DNA from: Elymus sibiricus
Taxonomy: Eukaryota; Streptophyta; Magnoliopsida; Poales; Poaceae
Assembly (NCBI GenBank): GCA_039707655.1
Contig: CM077664.1
Location: forward strand, 24,106,781-24,170,780
DNA: 64,000 nt
Reading direction: 5' to 3'
Numbering within the stretch: the stretch's first letter is position 1; each line of letters opens with the position of its first letter. The notes below the pieces were generated by a model that worked only from the letters and a program-made list of their open reading frames with translations, made no database searches and was not told where the DNA came from. This document shows positions 34,330-46,964 of the stretch, piece by piece. The position numbers were made by a program, and so were the translations under genes.

Positions 34330-35962
34330 CAACGAAGGTTTCTTTTTAAACGGAATAGCAAAGAAGGTTTCATGTTAGAAAAGTTCATCGTAGATGCATC
34401 CCGTTTGCAGAAAACACACACATGGTCTCCTTAGGAACACGGTTCACTTCCATTTTTTCTTTTGAAGGAAATCAAACATCCACTCGGTGTTCTTTTTCCG
34501 GTAGGAACAAGGAGGGACACCCCCTTTTTTCATGCCTCTGGCTTCCTCCAAGTTGAATGAGCCATCATGACATGCCCACGCATGCATTTTGCCGTTCTGC
34601 TATCATATATGCTGACTCCCGTGCGGCACATCCCTTCTCTTTCGTTTTCCACCGCTAGAGCTCGTGAAGACGGTGAGAATTATTTATATCCATGTGGGTC
34701 ATGTTATATTCTACTATAATATAATGTGCATATGCGGAAATTTGCTCATATTGGCATGTGACTTTTTGTGACCTGTAAAAGGTAAAGAATAAGGTACATA
34801 GGTGATGTGGGGACTTTTATAGAGTGCATGCGTCTGAACTAGTACATGCCTTTGTATAGAAAGGGTTGTGGTGGCATGGCGAAAGCTGTTGTACAATCGG
34901 GTGTCTGATATGATGGTTGGATAGCAGAATTCGTGAGAAAATATTTTGTTAGGCGGGCAATGACTGAGGCATGGGGGCCAATGACCGCCCTCTTTGTTTA
35001 TTGAAACTTACTTAGCAACACGTTTGTTTGCCGATCAGATCAGAAAGCTTGTATATTTATTCTTTTGACAATCAACAGGTCGAGTGGTCCACTCTCAACA
35101 CCGAGCATTTCCGCAAAATCCCCACATCCACATAAAATGAACTTGGACGGGAAACTATCCAAACTTGTTTGGAAGGGATCGTGGGGGACTGTATGGACTA
35201 AGAAAAATTAATTAATAACATTTTTCAACATAAAAGAGTATGGGAAGTATATCATCCGCACAAGTTGTGTCTGATCAAACATTATCATACGATGGAGCGA
35301 GTCCCCGCCGCTTTTCTAGAAACCTCTCCACGACTCCGCCGTTCTTATCCCAATCTTCCCACGAATCACCCCACAACTCCGCTCCTATTATTCTACATGG
35401 TGCTTCCTCTCAACAAGCGGTGGCGCTCCGTCGCGGAAGTATTTGACGGTGTTATTGCCTCCTCTGTCCTCCTCGACCTCGATCTCCTCCGCGTAACCGT
35501 GCCACTCGGTTGTATCCACAAGCGACTTATCTTCTTTGAGCTCTAGCGCGTTCTCCAGGACTATGGAGATTGGAACATGGCACATGTTGCATTCGCAATA
35601 CGGGAGATTGAGCCGGCCGAGCGACACAATTGCAGACACGGCGGAGATGCTTTTGCAACTAGGGTCATGTTGCAATTGCAACAAGGGTCTTGTTACAACG
35701 AAAGAAAATGAGAAGAGGAACACACGAGTACGATCGTATGATGAGCATCATACGATCAGACGGCTCGTGACCCAACCGATCATCAGCCGGCCGACAATTA
35801 GCACGGCCCAAAGATAATTGGGTTATACGATTTGACTGATACAGAGACCAATTATTCAACTCTGTGACCTCATGTTTGAAAATAAATAAAGGCACAGGAT
35901 ATATTTTTTCTTCTTCTGAAAATTGGATGTACTCTAGGTCTCTAGCTGAAGTGAGCCTTGTT
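34330..35962. other. Spacer without recognised genes
   Basis: No ORF has a recognisable domain. A perfect 12 bp inverted repeat with a 2 bp centre lies at 35,732-35,757. The stretch 35,240-35,820 has moderate GC and overlapping ORFs on both strands and may be a relic of an unidentified transposon. Confidence 0.4.
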
Positions 35963-35967
35963 CAAAA
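35963..35967 (+). repeat. Target site duplication CAAAA, left copy (element C)
   Basis: CAAAA precedes the TG of the 5' LTR and recurs at 41,170-41,174 after the CA of the 3' LTR. Confidence 0.93.
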
Positions 35968-36270
35968 TGTTAAATTATGATCCAAATTCTAGTACCGTAT
36001 TGGACTAGACGTAGTACAAACGGTGTGGGCCTTTGCGTTGGTACCGACGCGTACGAGTACAACTCGTTTACTTTTCCTCCAAGGATTCTTATGTATTGCC
36101 CTCATATATACCCCATGTAGTCGCACCTAAAGATGGTCTGTCGTCTCGTGCTTGTAATACTTCTCCATCATAGTGATTGCGCCTTTGTGCGTCCGTGGTT
36201 TTCTCCCGCAAGGGTTTCCATGTAAAAATCCGTGTCTCTCGTGTCTCGTTTATTCTCGTTTTATCTAACA
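35968..36270 (+). repeat. 5' LTR of element C
   Basis: 303 bp, from TGTTAAATTATGATCC to TTTTATCTAACA, matching 40,867-41,169 in length. Confidence 0.95.
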
Positions 36271-36272
36271 AG

Positions 36273-36285
36273 TGGTATACAGAGA
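36273..36285 (+). promoter_or_regulatory. Primer binding site of element C
   Basis: TGGTATACAGAGA is a one-base variant of the iMet complement TGGTATCAGAGC, two bases after the LTR. Confidence 0.75.
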
Positions 36286-36765
36286 TACGAGATTGAAATC
36301 GAGAGAGTTTAGGGTTGCGTCGGCTGCGCCGCAGCAAGTCGCCGATAACAGTCGGATTTTCCGCTGCCGCGCGAGACAGGATTTCCATCGCTGCGCGCCG
36401 CCGAGATCTGTTGTCCGAGATCGATCGGTACGGGGGATCAAGTCCCGAGGAGGCGATCTGTCCAGCCGCTAATCGGTTGCCGCTGCTACTCCCGAGATCA
36501 GACCAAGGCCACAGCGGAGTCCAGGGTGATTTGACGGATCGCTACTAGTACTAGTACTAGTTTAATTCAACTCAGATCCACTACGTGAGCTACTCCCACG
36601 TGAAGCCAAATCAGTTTTTTGGTGAAGTTCTCCTGTTGCTACGTCCACACCCGAAGGCCTACAAGGTGCTATTTATCCAGTATTTTTTATTCGTCCGCAA
36701 ATTAAATTCTGTCAAGAATTTTTTCTACCGGCTTGTACTACTTTGTGCATAGATTTTATCAACTC

Positions 36766-39700
36766 ATGGCATCCATGAAGTACGATCTTCCGCTGTTGGA
36801 CTGTGACACAAGGTTTACCCTATGGCAAGTCAGGATGCGGGCGTTATTGGCACAAGCCGACTATGATGAAGCACCGGATAGTTTTGGGAAGAATAGAATT
36901 CAAGATTGGACTGATGAGGAGAGAAGAAGGGATCGTAAGGCTTTGTCACAAATTCAACTCCATTTGCATAATAATATTTTGCAGGAAGTTTTGAGCGAGA
37001 AAACTGCCGCCGCTCTATGGTTAAAGCTGGAAGGGGTATGACAAAATATCTTACCAGCAAGATGCATCTGAAGCAAAAATTATTCCTGCACAGGTTACCC
37101 GAGGGAGGTAATATTTTGAATCATATTTCAGAATTTAAAGAGATCATATCCGATCTAGCTGCAATGGATGTTAAGTATGAAGAGGAAGATACTGCTTTAA
37201 TGTTACTTTGTTCACTGCCAAGTTCTTATACCAATTTTAGAGACACCATATTATACAGTCGTGATACTCTCACACTTAATGAAGTTTATGAAGCTTTGAA
37301 CTCTAAGGAGAAGATGAAATTAATGGTGCCTCATGATGGTTCAAGTTCATCCCAAGCCGAGGGATTATCTGTTCGTGGCAGGACAAATGAGAAGAACTCA
37401 CATATTGGAAACAGAGGCAAAAGTAAGAACGACTACAGGGGCCGGTCGCAATCCAGAGACAAGAAACAGTATTGCAGATATTGCAAGAGAGACGGGCATG
37501 ACATCTCAGAGTGTTTCAAGTTGCAGAACAAAGAAAAGAGGAAAGGTAACAAACAAGGTGAAAATTCTGCTAATGTTGCTCGTGATGATAGTTCCGATGA
37601 TGCTCTTGTTGTTATTGCTGGATGTGCTGAGACCAATGATGAGTGGGTACTTGACACTGCATGTACTTTTCATATGTGCCCGCATAGAGATTGGTTTACT
37701 AATTTTGATTCTACTACTACTGCTGGTTCCGTTTTGGGTTTTGATAATTCACCATGCAAGATTGAAGGCATAGGTTCCGTTCGAATCAAGATGTTTGATG
37801 GCACAATCAGAACTTTGACAGATGTTCGGTATATTCCGAAGATGAAGAGAAATCTTATCTCTATGAGTGCCCTTGATGCAAAGGGATACAAGTATTCAGG
37901 TGGAGATAGTGTTTTGAAGGTCACCAAAGGTTCTCTTATTGTGATGAAAGGTGACTTAAGTTCGACCAATGGTCTTTATTACCTTCGAGGTTCTACCGTT
38001 TCAGGTAACGCTACTCCAGCTATTTCAAAGAATTATGATTGTGATGCTGCTAACCTTTGGCATATGCGTCTTGGACATATGAGTGAACTTGGTTTGGCAG
38101 AGTTAAATAAGAGAGGTCTTCTTGATGGATATGAAACTGGCAAATTGAAATTTTGTGAGCATTGTATCTTCGGCAAGCACAAGAGGGTGAAGTTCAACAC
38201 TTCGACTCATACAACTGAAGGTATTCTTGATTATGTGCATTCTGATTTATGGGGACCATCTCGCAGAAAGTCACTAGGTGGTGCTAGTTACATGCTGACT
38301 ATTATTGATGATTATTCGAGAAAAAGTTTGGCCTTATTTCTTGAAGCATAAATATGAAGCATTCTCAGCATTTAAGGAGTGGAAGATTATGATTGAGAGA
38401 CAAACTGAAAAGAAGGTAAAAATACTTCGCACTGGTAATGGTATGGAATTCTGTTCTAAGCAATTTGCGAATTATTGCAAGTCTGAAGGCATTGTCAGAC
38501 ATTACACCGTTCCTTATACTCCTCAACAAAACGGTGTTGCTGAGCGTATGAACATGACCATTATTTCCAGAGCCCGTTGCATGTTGTCCAATGCAGGTTT
38601 GCATAGGCGTTTTTGGGCTGAGGCCGCTTCCACTGCTTGTTATCTTATTAATCGGTCACCATCTATTGCTCTTAATAAGAAAACTCCAATTGAGGTATGG
38701 TCTGGTTCACCTGCTGATTATTCACAGTTGAGAGTTTTTGGTTGCACTGCTTATGCTCATGTTGATAATGGAAAGTTGGAGCCTAGGGCTGTTAAGTGCA
38801 TCTTTCTTGGTTATAAATCTGGTGTTAAAGGTTTTAAATTGTGGAATCCTGAAACCCAGAAGGTTGTTATTAGCAGAAATGTTATCTTTAATGAATCTGC
38901 TATGTTACATGATGTTCCATCTACTAATATTCCTGTTGAGAGTGAACAGCAGCCTACTATCCCGCAGCCTACTGTTCAGGTGGAGCATGTTATTGATTCA
39001 GGTGATACATCCAGTAAGGAGAATGTTGATGCACATGATGAACCCGTCGTTGATGATGAACATGTCACTCCAAATTAGCCTATTGTTCCACCCAGTTGAA
39101 ATCTCGCACGTGACAGAGTTAGGCGGGGTATTGAGAAACCTAAAAGGTTAATTGAAGAGTGCAATATGGTTTCTTTTGCTTTATCTGCTGCAGAGGAAAT
39201 TGAAGGTAATGCTGAGCCTTCTTCATATTCCGAGGCTATTATTTCTGGTGATAGTAATAAGTGGATGACCGCTATGCATGATGAGATGGAATCACTTGAA
39301 AAGAATGGCACTTGGGATTTAGTAAGATTACCTAGAGAGAAAAAACCTATTCGTTGCAAGTGGGTTTTCAAAAGAAAAGAATGTGTTTCTCTTAATGATG
39401 AGACAAGATATAAAGCAAGGTTAGTTGCTAAAGGTTATAGCCAGATTCCAGGTATTGACTATAATGAAGTTTTTTCTCCTGTTGTGAAGCATAGCTCTAT
39501 TCGCACTTTACTCAGTATTGTTGCCATGCATGATTTTGAGCTTGAACAATTGGATGTTAAAACTGCATTCTTACATGGAGAATTAGAAGAGGATATTTAT
39601 ATGGAACAACCTGAAGGTTTTGTTATTCCTGAAAAAGAAAAGCTTGTCTGTAAGTTAAAGAAATCTCTTTATGGATTGAAGCAATCTCCTAGACAGTGGT

Positions 39701-40770
39701 ACAAGAGAATTGACACCTTTATGCTCTCTCAAGGTTTCAAAAGGTCTAGTTATGATAGCTGTGTTTATTTGAAAACTGTCAATGGTTCAGCTATTTATTT
39801 GCTCCTTTATGTTGATGATATGCTAATTGCTGCAAAGAGTATGTCAGAGATTAATGAACTAAAGAAGCAATTGAGTAATGAATTTGAGATGAAGGATTTG
39901 GGTGCAGCAAAGAAAATACTTGGCATGGAAATATCCAGAGATAGACCGTCTGGAAAAGTATATCTAAATCAGAAGGGATATATTGATAAAGTTCTTCGTC
40001 GTTTTAATATGCATAATGCCAAGCCGGTGAGTACTCCGTTAGCTGCACACTTCAAATTATCATCAGCTTTATGTCCTAAGTCAGATGCAGATATTGAGTA
40101 CATGTCTAGAGTTCCCTATTCGAGTGCAGTTGGTTCACTTATGTATGCCATGGTTTGTTCTCGTCCTGATTTATCATATGCACTAAGTGTTGTTAGTAGA
40201 TACATGTCTAATCCTGGAAAAGAGCATTGGAAAGCAGTTCAGTGGATTTTCAGATACCTGCGAGGTACTTTTAATGCTTATTTACAGTTTGGGAAAACTG
40301 GAGATGGACTTGTTGGTTTTGTTGATTCTGATTTTGCTGGTGATTTGGATAAGAGAAGATCGCTCACAGGTTATGTTTTCACCATTGGTGGTTGTGCTGT
40401 GAGTTGGAGAGAAACTTTGCAGTCTATTGTGGCATGTTCCACTACCGATGCCGAGTATATGGCTATTTCTGAGGCATGCAAAGAAGCTATCTAATTGAGA
40501 GGTTTGTACGCTGAGCTTTGTGAAAATTCATCTTGCCCTACCATATTTTCTGACAGTCAAAGTGCCATATGTCTTACAAAGAATCCAATGTATCATGAGA
40601 GAACAAAGCACATTGATGTTAGATTTCACTATATTCGAGATGTTATTGCTGAAGGCGATTTGAAGGTATGCAAGATAAGTATGTATGATAATCCTGCTGA
40701 TATGATGACAAAGCCAGTTCTTACCAATAAGTTTGAGCTTTGCTCAGGCTTAGTTGGTATTTCTCACTAG
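36766..40770 (+). pseudogene. gag-pol of element C (broken)
   Basis: Starts MASMKYDLPLLDCD at 36,766. Gag has an intact zinc knuckle CRYCKRDGHDISEC (about 37,473-37,515). Protease motif WVLDTACTFHMC (about 37,645). GAG-pre-integrase LWHMRLGHMSELG. Integrase has D in HSDLWGP and E in QQNGVAERM, but the second Asp is Gly (TGNGMEF in place of DNG). RT has RCKWVFKRK, QLDVKTAFLHGELEED, SLYGLKQSPRQWY and YVDDM. RNase H has RSLTGYVFTIGG and STTDAEYMA. Frameshifts lie near 37,035 and 38,330 and stops at 39,076, 39,097 and 40,492. It is therefore dead in both frame and integrase chemistry. Confidence 0.93.
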
Positions 40771-40866
40771 TCCTATGGACTTTGACGCACAAGGTGTTTA
40801 TGCTGATTTGGATGGAGTTATTTACTTTCTTCGACTACTGGAGGGAATTTGGCTCAAGGTGGAGAT

Positions 40867-41169
40867 TGTTAAATTATGATCCAAATTCTAGTACCGTATT
40901 GGACTAGACGTAGTACAAACGGTGTGGACCTTTGCGTTGGTACCGACGCGTACGAGTACAACTCGTTTACTTGTCCTTTAAGGACTCTTATGTATTGCCC
41001 TCATATATACCTCATGTAGTCGCACCTAAAGACGGCCTGTCGTCTCGTGCTTGTAATACTCCTCCATCATAGTGATTGCGCCTTCGTGCGTCCGTGGTTT
41101 TCTCCCGCAAGGGTTTCCACGTAAAAATCCGTGTCTCTCGTGTCTCGTTTATTCTCGTTTTATCTAACA
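40867..41169 (+). repeat. 3' LTR of element C
   Basis: 303 bp, same ends as the 5' LTR, followed by CAAAA at 41,170-41,174. Confidence 0.95.
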
Positions 41170-41174
41170 CAAAA

Positions 41175-41579
41175 GTTGGAGGGAGATGATGAGGAGGAAA
41201 AACAAGTGAGTACAACAATGAGCGCTTCCTCTTCCATTCAACCTCTCAAAGTGCTAACCTAGCTCCTTAAAAAATACTACGTACTAGGTTGGCGAATCCT
41301 CAACAGTAATCTACACCAGATATCTAAACAAATTTCTTTAGGAGAACAATAAATAAAGTTTCTTGCTTGTGTACAGTGCAAACATTGACATATTTTCTCT
41401 CCTGAGAATTGACATGGCAACCAAACAGGAGAAGAGGCTCACAAATAAAATCAGGTAGGCCATCATCAAACCATGACCTTCCCATCCCATCCCACAGTGT
41501 GAAAGAAAGAAAAAAAAACAGTTAGACTGAGCGACCGACACGCCTCCTGGCTCCGGCGACATCTCCGGCGGGCGGCGCG
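41175..41579 (+). promoter_or_regulatory. SR45 promoter and 5' UTR region
   Basis: Only about 400 bp separate element C from the SR45 ATG, so the retrotransposon sits close to or within the promoter. No TATA box is evident. An A-rich stretch (near 41,508-41,520) precedes a GC-rich leader with GCGACATCTCCGGCGGGCGG. Confidence 0.4.
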
Positions 41580-44500
41580 ATGGCGGGCCGCTCCCGCTCC
41601 CCCTCGCTCTCCTCCTCCCCGTCCTCCCGCTCCCTCTCCTCCTTCTCCTCGGTCTCCTCCCCGTCCCGCAGCCGCTCCCCTCCCGACCGCAGCCGCCGCA
41701 GGTGAGCCGCGCCGCCGGAACTCCCCCACTCCCCCCTTCGCCTCCCCGTCGCTCGTCCGGTCTCTCATTGCTTGTATTGTTTCCTCGCAGCTCGTCCTCC
41801 ACGCGGAGGGGCCGCTCGTCGCCGCGAGAGGGGACCAAGGGAGGCCGCTCGTCTTCGCCTTCGCCGCCGCCCAAGAAACCCTCGCCTCCCCCTCCGCCCG
41901 CGAGGAAACCCTCCCCTCCGGTCCCCGACGAGTCGTCGCTCGTCCTCCTCGTCAGCCGCCTCTCCAGGAACGTCACCGAGGGCCATCTCAGGGAGATCTT
42001 CGGTTAGCACAACCATTCCTTTTCTCTCCCCTTACTGCGTGTGATTTGGTTACTGCTTGAAGTTCAGTTCTTAGTACTACTTATGATGCACGTTTTCGTT
42101 CTCTGAATACATTGCTGCTGCTGATAGCCTGCTATTTGCCGCCCCCTTTAGCTGATTACCCACCATTGTGTGACTGTGTGTGATTCGATTACTGCTTGAA
42201 GTTCAGTTCTTAGTGCTTATGCTGCTGCACGGTTTCGTTCTCTGAATATATCTCTGCATTGTGCCGATTACCACCATTGTGCTGTGCTGCAGAGAACTAT
42301 GGTGAAGTCGTCAATGTGGAGCTGTCCATGGACAAGGCGGTAAGCGGATGATTTAGAAGTCATTATGGCTCTAGGGGGAGGTGCTGTGATCATTGTTATG
42401 TCGTAACTATTTCCGTTGGCTTTGATTCAGGTCAATCTTCCTCGTGGGTACGGATACGTCGAGTTCAAGATGAGAGCGAATGCCGAGAAGGCGCTTCTTT
42501 ACATGGATGGCGTATGAATCCAACTCTACTCTGCTCAACCACATTTCATTTATAATTCAAGAAAATAGGTAGTTTTAAAGGTTCAAGATTGATAACTTGC
42601 ACAGGCTCAAATTGATGGGAATGTCGTTAAAGTGAAATTCGCGCCTGCACCGGGGCAAACAGCTGCTGCTTCTTTGCCGAAGGCTCTTCCCAATCCTCCA
42701 AAACGAGATGTGCCTGAGACTGATACAGTTGTTCCTAATGCTGAAAAGGCCACCCAGCAGCGACCCAGAGAATGTAAGCTTCCTGTCCTCCAATACCACA
42801 AGCTGCTTTTCGTTCGGCCCCTAAACCAGGCTTCATGTTTGCATTTAGCGGTAATATATATGTTGTTTGAAGCTTAAATACTTACCTGTGAGCAGCATCT
42901 ACTCAAAGAAAACCAGTTCCGTCTCCACAAAGGCGACCTGCTCCAAGCGGAAGGGTTGACTCACCTAGGCGGCGCCCTGATTCACCACCAATTCACCCTT
43001 GGAAAGATCCTCCTCCATTCAGGCGTGGCAGAACACCTCCTAGCCTGACACCAGGATATCCAGTTCGAAGACGGTCTCCCTCTCCACCCCCTCGAAGGTT
43101 CAGATCACCAAGGCGGTGAGTAATGCCTAGATGCATTCTCTTTGTCATTGGCGTGGTGATTGGGAAGTGCTGAAATGTTTATTTCGATTGCAGTTTTTCA
43201 CCCAGAAGAGGTTATGCCAGTCCAGTCCGAAGACGTTCTCCATTCGCTCCTAGAAGGATGTAAGTCATTTCAGAGTGCCACTGTGCCAATATCGGTGACG
43301 GGCATATCATCAATGTAGCATGAAAGATAGTAGTTTAAGCTGCACACCACACACATGTCGTTTTCTTCTGTCTCTGCAATACAATATTTGGCTCTCTTCT
43401 GCCTTCTACATTTTGACTTCATGGTGCCTTTTCCACTGTTTGACAACACATCATCATCATCATCATCATCATCAAGGTTAAGTCTTTCTTGGGCATCATC
43501 AAGGTTAATCAATACAATCAGCGTGTTGCCAAGCATCACAAATGTCCCATTGGATCCATAACCCCTTGTGTGTAGAACTTTCACTTGCAACCTCATAAAT
43601 GCACTCCATCCTATCCCTGGTCTGCCTACTTATCTGATCCATTTCTAATCTGTTTCAAGAGACAGAACAGTCAACAGTCTAAGGAAAATGCGCCACGATT
43701 GGCAAAAATGCAAAGCCAATATCTCGACAATTTTCCCCAAACTCATTTCATCTGTGATTATTTAGCCATAAAAAGTAAAAACCAGTAATGAACATGCTTA
43801 GTGCCCAAAACATTAGTGTACTACAATTATTTCTGAACACTCAGTATCAACATACCAGCCAAAATGCCCTTAGAGACATAGTATAAGCTTTTCACATATT
43901 CTTTTTGAGCCTTATTTTCATGAATCTGAGTCTGTAGCTTATCTAGTTATATAAGAAGTAGCTAATACCAGGCAGCTCTAGTTCCAAATAAGAAGACGAA
44001 GCCTGCTAATTATTCTTGGATAGTTACTCTATCTTAACTTTTGTGAACCATTGGGACGATAAATTGAGTCCTGTGTAGCAAATCTGATTGGTTATATATA
44101 AGAAGCTTCTAATTTCATGCAGCTCTAGTTTCCAGTTATCTTTTTGAGTAGTTATATAAGAAAAAGCTGTTTATGCAAAGTATTGCTTGCATTTTATCTC
44201 TGTTAACCATTCTTTCATAATGCAGGACACCTCCAATGCGGATGAGAAGTCCTCCAAGAAGGCTGCCACCTCCTTATCGTCGTAGTAGATCACCAATTCG
44301 CCGACCAATTCGCTCCCTTTCCAGATCAATTTCTCCCCTCAGGTAATGGTGTTGTTGACCTAGGTTCATATCTTATTCTTGTATGATTTTTGATCAGTGG
44401 TTTGTGCATCTTTTATGAGATGAAAGAAAACTTACAGTCAGCCTGTCACTTCAGCGCTATCTCCTGAGCAGTGTAAAGAAATATCCTCTTGTGTTAATAA

Positions 44501-44985
44501 ACCACTCTATGGAACCAGGGGTCGAGCAGCTCCTGTGAGGCGTGGGCGGTCATCCTCGTCATATTCTGAATCACCAACGCCTCCAAGAAGGGTAAACTCG
44601 TAACTATTACTGTATTGTTTTTTTTTTTCTTTAGAGGAAAAAAGGGAAAGAGCGGTGATTATTTCTCTTGTACAGGGAGCCGGAAGGGTACCGAGAAGTC
44701 GCAGCCCTCAAAGGTACTAACCTTTGCCTTTCCAAGTCGTAAGTGGTGCTATTATTTTTCTTCTATTTTAGCAACCTGCTTAAATGTGCATCATAAGAAT
44801 CCGTCTCAAATACAACGGAAGGAAATTAGACGTTATTTTTTCCCGTTTGAAACCAATTTATTTATCTAACAGAAAGGAGTTCTTTTTTCTTTTCTCTCAT
44901 TTGGCGCAGGCCCTTTAGAGGGAGACGGAGAAGTGCCTCTAGCTTCATCAATAGTAGTGGTTCGTCCTCCCCTATCCGCCGTTAG
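41580..44985 (+). CDS. SR45: SR45 splicing factor (RNPS1-type, RS-RRM-RS protein)
   Basis: Nuclear splicing regulator that helps define splice sites with U1-70K and U2AF35 and joins exon-junction complexes; plant counterpart of RNPS1. There are eleven exons: 41,580-41,701; 41,791-42,002; 42,294-42,340; 42,431-42,511; 42,605-42,773; 42,896-43,115; 43,194-43,259; 44,226-44,342; 44,519-44,591; 44,676-44,713; 44,910-44,985. They sum to 1,221 nt, 406 residues, without stops. Layout: N-terminal RS domain (MAGRSRSPSLSSSPSSRS, residues 1-90), one RRM (about 97-175) with RNP-2-like SLVLLVSRLSRN and RNP-1 RGYGYVEF, then an Arg/Ser/Pro-rich tail (RRRSPSPPPRR, RRSRSPIRRP). The start is the first ATG of the RS domain. 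Intron 7 is nearly 1 kb and holds an (ATC)n run near 43,450. Confidence 0.95.
43450..43473 (+). repeat. (ATC)n microsatellite in SR45 intron 7
   Basis: Eight ATC units in a row within the long intron 7. Confidence 0.85.
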
Positions 44986-45530
44986 AACTCCCGACATGCT
45001 AAAGCCCTGGTAGGTAAAATCTTTTTGTCTCGTCGCTCTTTTATCTCTGATCATCTGGTTTGCCTGTGCTGCTGTCATCAAGCTTCGGATCGGGTCAAAT
45101 ATCATTGGAACGAGCACACGGTTCTTGGAGTCTCTGCCTGAGATCTTCTTTGAAGAGCTGGCTTTCGTTCTGTAGTAGATTAAAGCACATTAATCGGTTT
45201 TCTCCTTGCGAATTTTCGATCCATGAGACCCGGATATTTATGTTGGTCAATTTAATTTTATGAAGTTGTCGTGCCCGCCAAAAAGAACGTTGTCTGTGGA
45301 TTCATTTGTGCTTATGTTGTCTATGTTTGTCAAGTTATACGTCTGTTATTTTCGACATTGGTATCGGCCATCCCCCGCAAAAAAAAGGTATCGGCCATTC
45401 CATTCTACATGAGATAAACAACATTTTTTTCTGTCCCAGTATAAAACAGAAAAGTTAGAGAAACCCGAGACGATTTCAATCAACAAGGTAAAATGAATCG
45501 ACCATATGCATGGAGATTATTTGGATCATA
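44986..45530 (+). other. SR45 3' UTR and downstream spacer
   Basis: No gene seen. The first 300 bp are probably the 3' UTR, with T-rich stretches. A short repeat (GGTATCGGCCAT at about 45,359 and 45,388) flanks an A-run. Confidence 0.4.
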
Positions 45531-46412
45531 AATTGTTGGTAGAGTACTATTTTTTACAATGGAGATGATTCGGACCACAATATGATGGTTGTTCCATTGA
45601 GTATATTGTGTGTTGTCCTGACGTCAACAACATTATATAAAAAATAAATTACACATTTAAATATCTAAGTTGTGATAGATTTTTTGTTTCTATTATTAAT
45701 TACTCCCTCCGATCCATAATAAGTGTCGCAGTTTTGAACTAGTTTTGAATTAACCTTAGTTCAAAACTACGACACTTATCTTGGATCGGAGGAAGTAACA
45801 TTTATAAGTTCTGACATGCTTATTCTTATATAAGAATTTTTCATATTAATCCATTCTATTAAATATTTAACCGTTTAAAAGTTCAATGGATGAATAATAA
45901 CACATCATATTTTGTAAATAATAAATTGGTGCAGACTATGGTAATGTAAGATACCAGTCCCGAGCCAAGCAATATCGAATTTTGTGATGAATAATTTCTT
46001 TGGAGGATCATGACACTAGCGCGATATTGCACTGCAAATCTCGTATTGTCTCGATCACAACAACACTATATTAAAAAAAATTCACATTAAATTCCTAAGT
46101 TTTATAATATAATTTCTTGGTTTTGAACTGGCATTTATGAATTCGGATGTGATATTCACATTATTCAATACATTTTCGATATTGAATTCCGTGATAATAA
46201 TTTCTTTGGAGGATCGTGAAACTGCCGCGACCATCTGCACCCCGCAAATCTTGTGTTGTCCCAATAGCAACAACACTGTATTAAAAATAGGTTTCTAATT
46301 TTTTTATTCAATAAAATAAAATAAATTCCAAAAGTTTATAATTTTTTGTTTGAATTAGTATTTACGAATTCAAATGTGATGTTCACATTATTCAGCACAT
46401 TTTCGTTCTTTT
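45530..46412. repeat. Tandem repeat, about 230 bp period, three diverged units
   Basis: Units near 45,530-45,860 (enlarged by a MITE), 45,960-46,187 and 46,188-46,412 share TGATAATTTCTTTGGAGGATC, TTGTCNCNATNNCAACAACA and TATTCACATTATTCA-type blocks in the same order. The array is AT-rich. Confidence 0.65.
45703..45795. mobile_element. Stowaway MITE (93 bp)
   Basis: CTCCCTCCGATCCATAATAAG is mirrored by CTTATCTTGGATCGGAGGAAG, with TA on both sides (45,701-45,702 and 45,796-45,797). It sits inside the first unit of the tandem repeat. Confidence 0.93.
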
Positions 46413-46429
46413 AAAATTTCAATTTCAAC

Positions 46430-46800
46430 ACCTCGTCCAGGCAGCCAGTCGCGCCGGTCAGGCGCGGCGGTGGCCGCTGCCGGCGTCGTCCGCCGCCAAC
46501 GCCTCGCGGTCGCGGGTCTCATCTCTGCCGCGGCAGCCCACCGCCCACCACCTCTTCCGGGCCATCTCCTTCGCACCTTCCCCGACGCCTCCCTCCGCCG
46601 TCCGTTCCTCAGCGCACCTCATGCCTCCTCCTCTGTCCCAGTAGCCCCACCGCGCACCATCACCACCCCCTCCCCCTCCACCTCGTAGTCTCCCAGCCCC
46701 TCCTCGTCTCCTCGTAAACAATAGTTCAGTACGAATTGCTCTGCTTGTCCGTCGCTGATCTGCACGCACGCTAGGTGATCGACAAAATGCCAGGGTATGT
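46430..46800. other. GC-rich island with short ORF (46,470-46,688), unassigned
   Basis: The plus-strand ORF begins MAAAGVVRRQRLAVAGLI and is Arg/Ala/Ser/Pro-rich, which looks like an organelle transit peptide, but composition alone gives such patterns and no downstream exon was recognised. It may be a captured exon fragment. Confidence 0.25.
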
Positions 46801-46964
46801 ACATCGTCCTACTTGTACGCCTATAGTGCCAGCCATTCAGTTGGTATAATCTCTATTATCACATTCAGAGTGGAGATGAAATAAGATTGCATTTCAACAC
46901 TGCAATGTTAATTAACCCTATTGTTCTGAACAACAGCTGGGGTTGCAGGGGTAGGGTTGTCAGA

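Larger units (their letters stand above)
35968..41169 (+). mobile_element. Complete Copia LTR retrotransposon C (Tork/Tnt1-like)
   Basis: The element is 5,202 bp with two 303 bp LTRs (35,968-36,270 and 40,867-41,169), TG...CA ends and a CAAAA target duplication. Primer site TGGTATACAGAGA follows the 5' LTR; the polypurine tract CAAGGTGGAGAT precedes the 3' LTR. A hand count gives about 11 differences between the LTRs (about 3.6%), mostly transitions, so it is older than element B by the same clock, near 1.4 million years. Coding order is gag, protease, integrase, RT, RNase H. Lineage is judged from protein motifs. Confidence 0.95.

Noticed and set aside
43270..43596. 108-codon minus-strand ORF inside SR45 intron 7
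   Set aside because: It contains an Asp run coded by the ATC microsatellite and lies in an intron; no domain.
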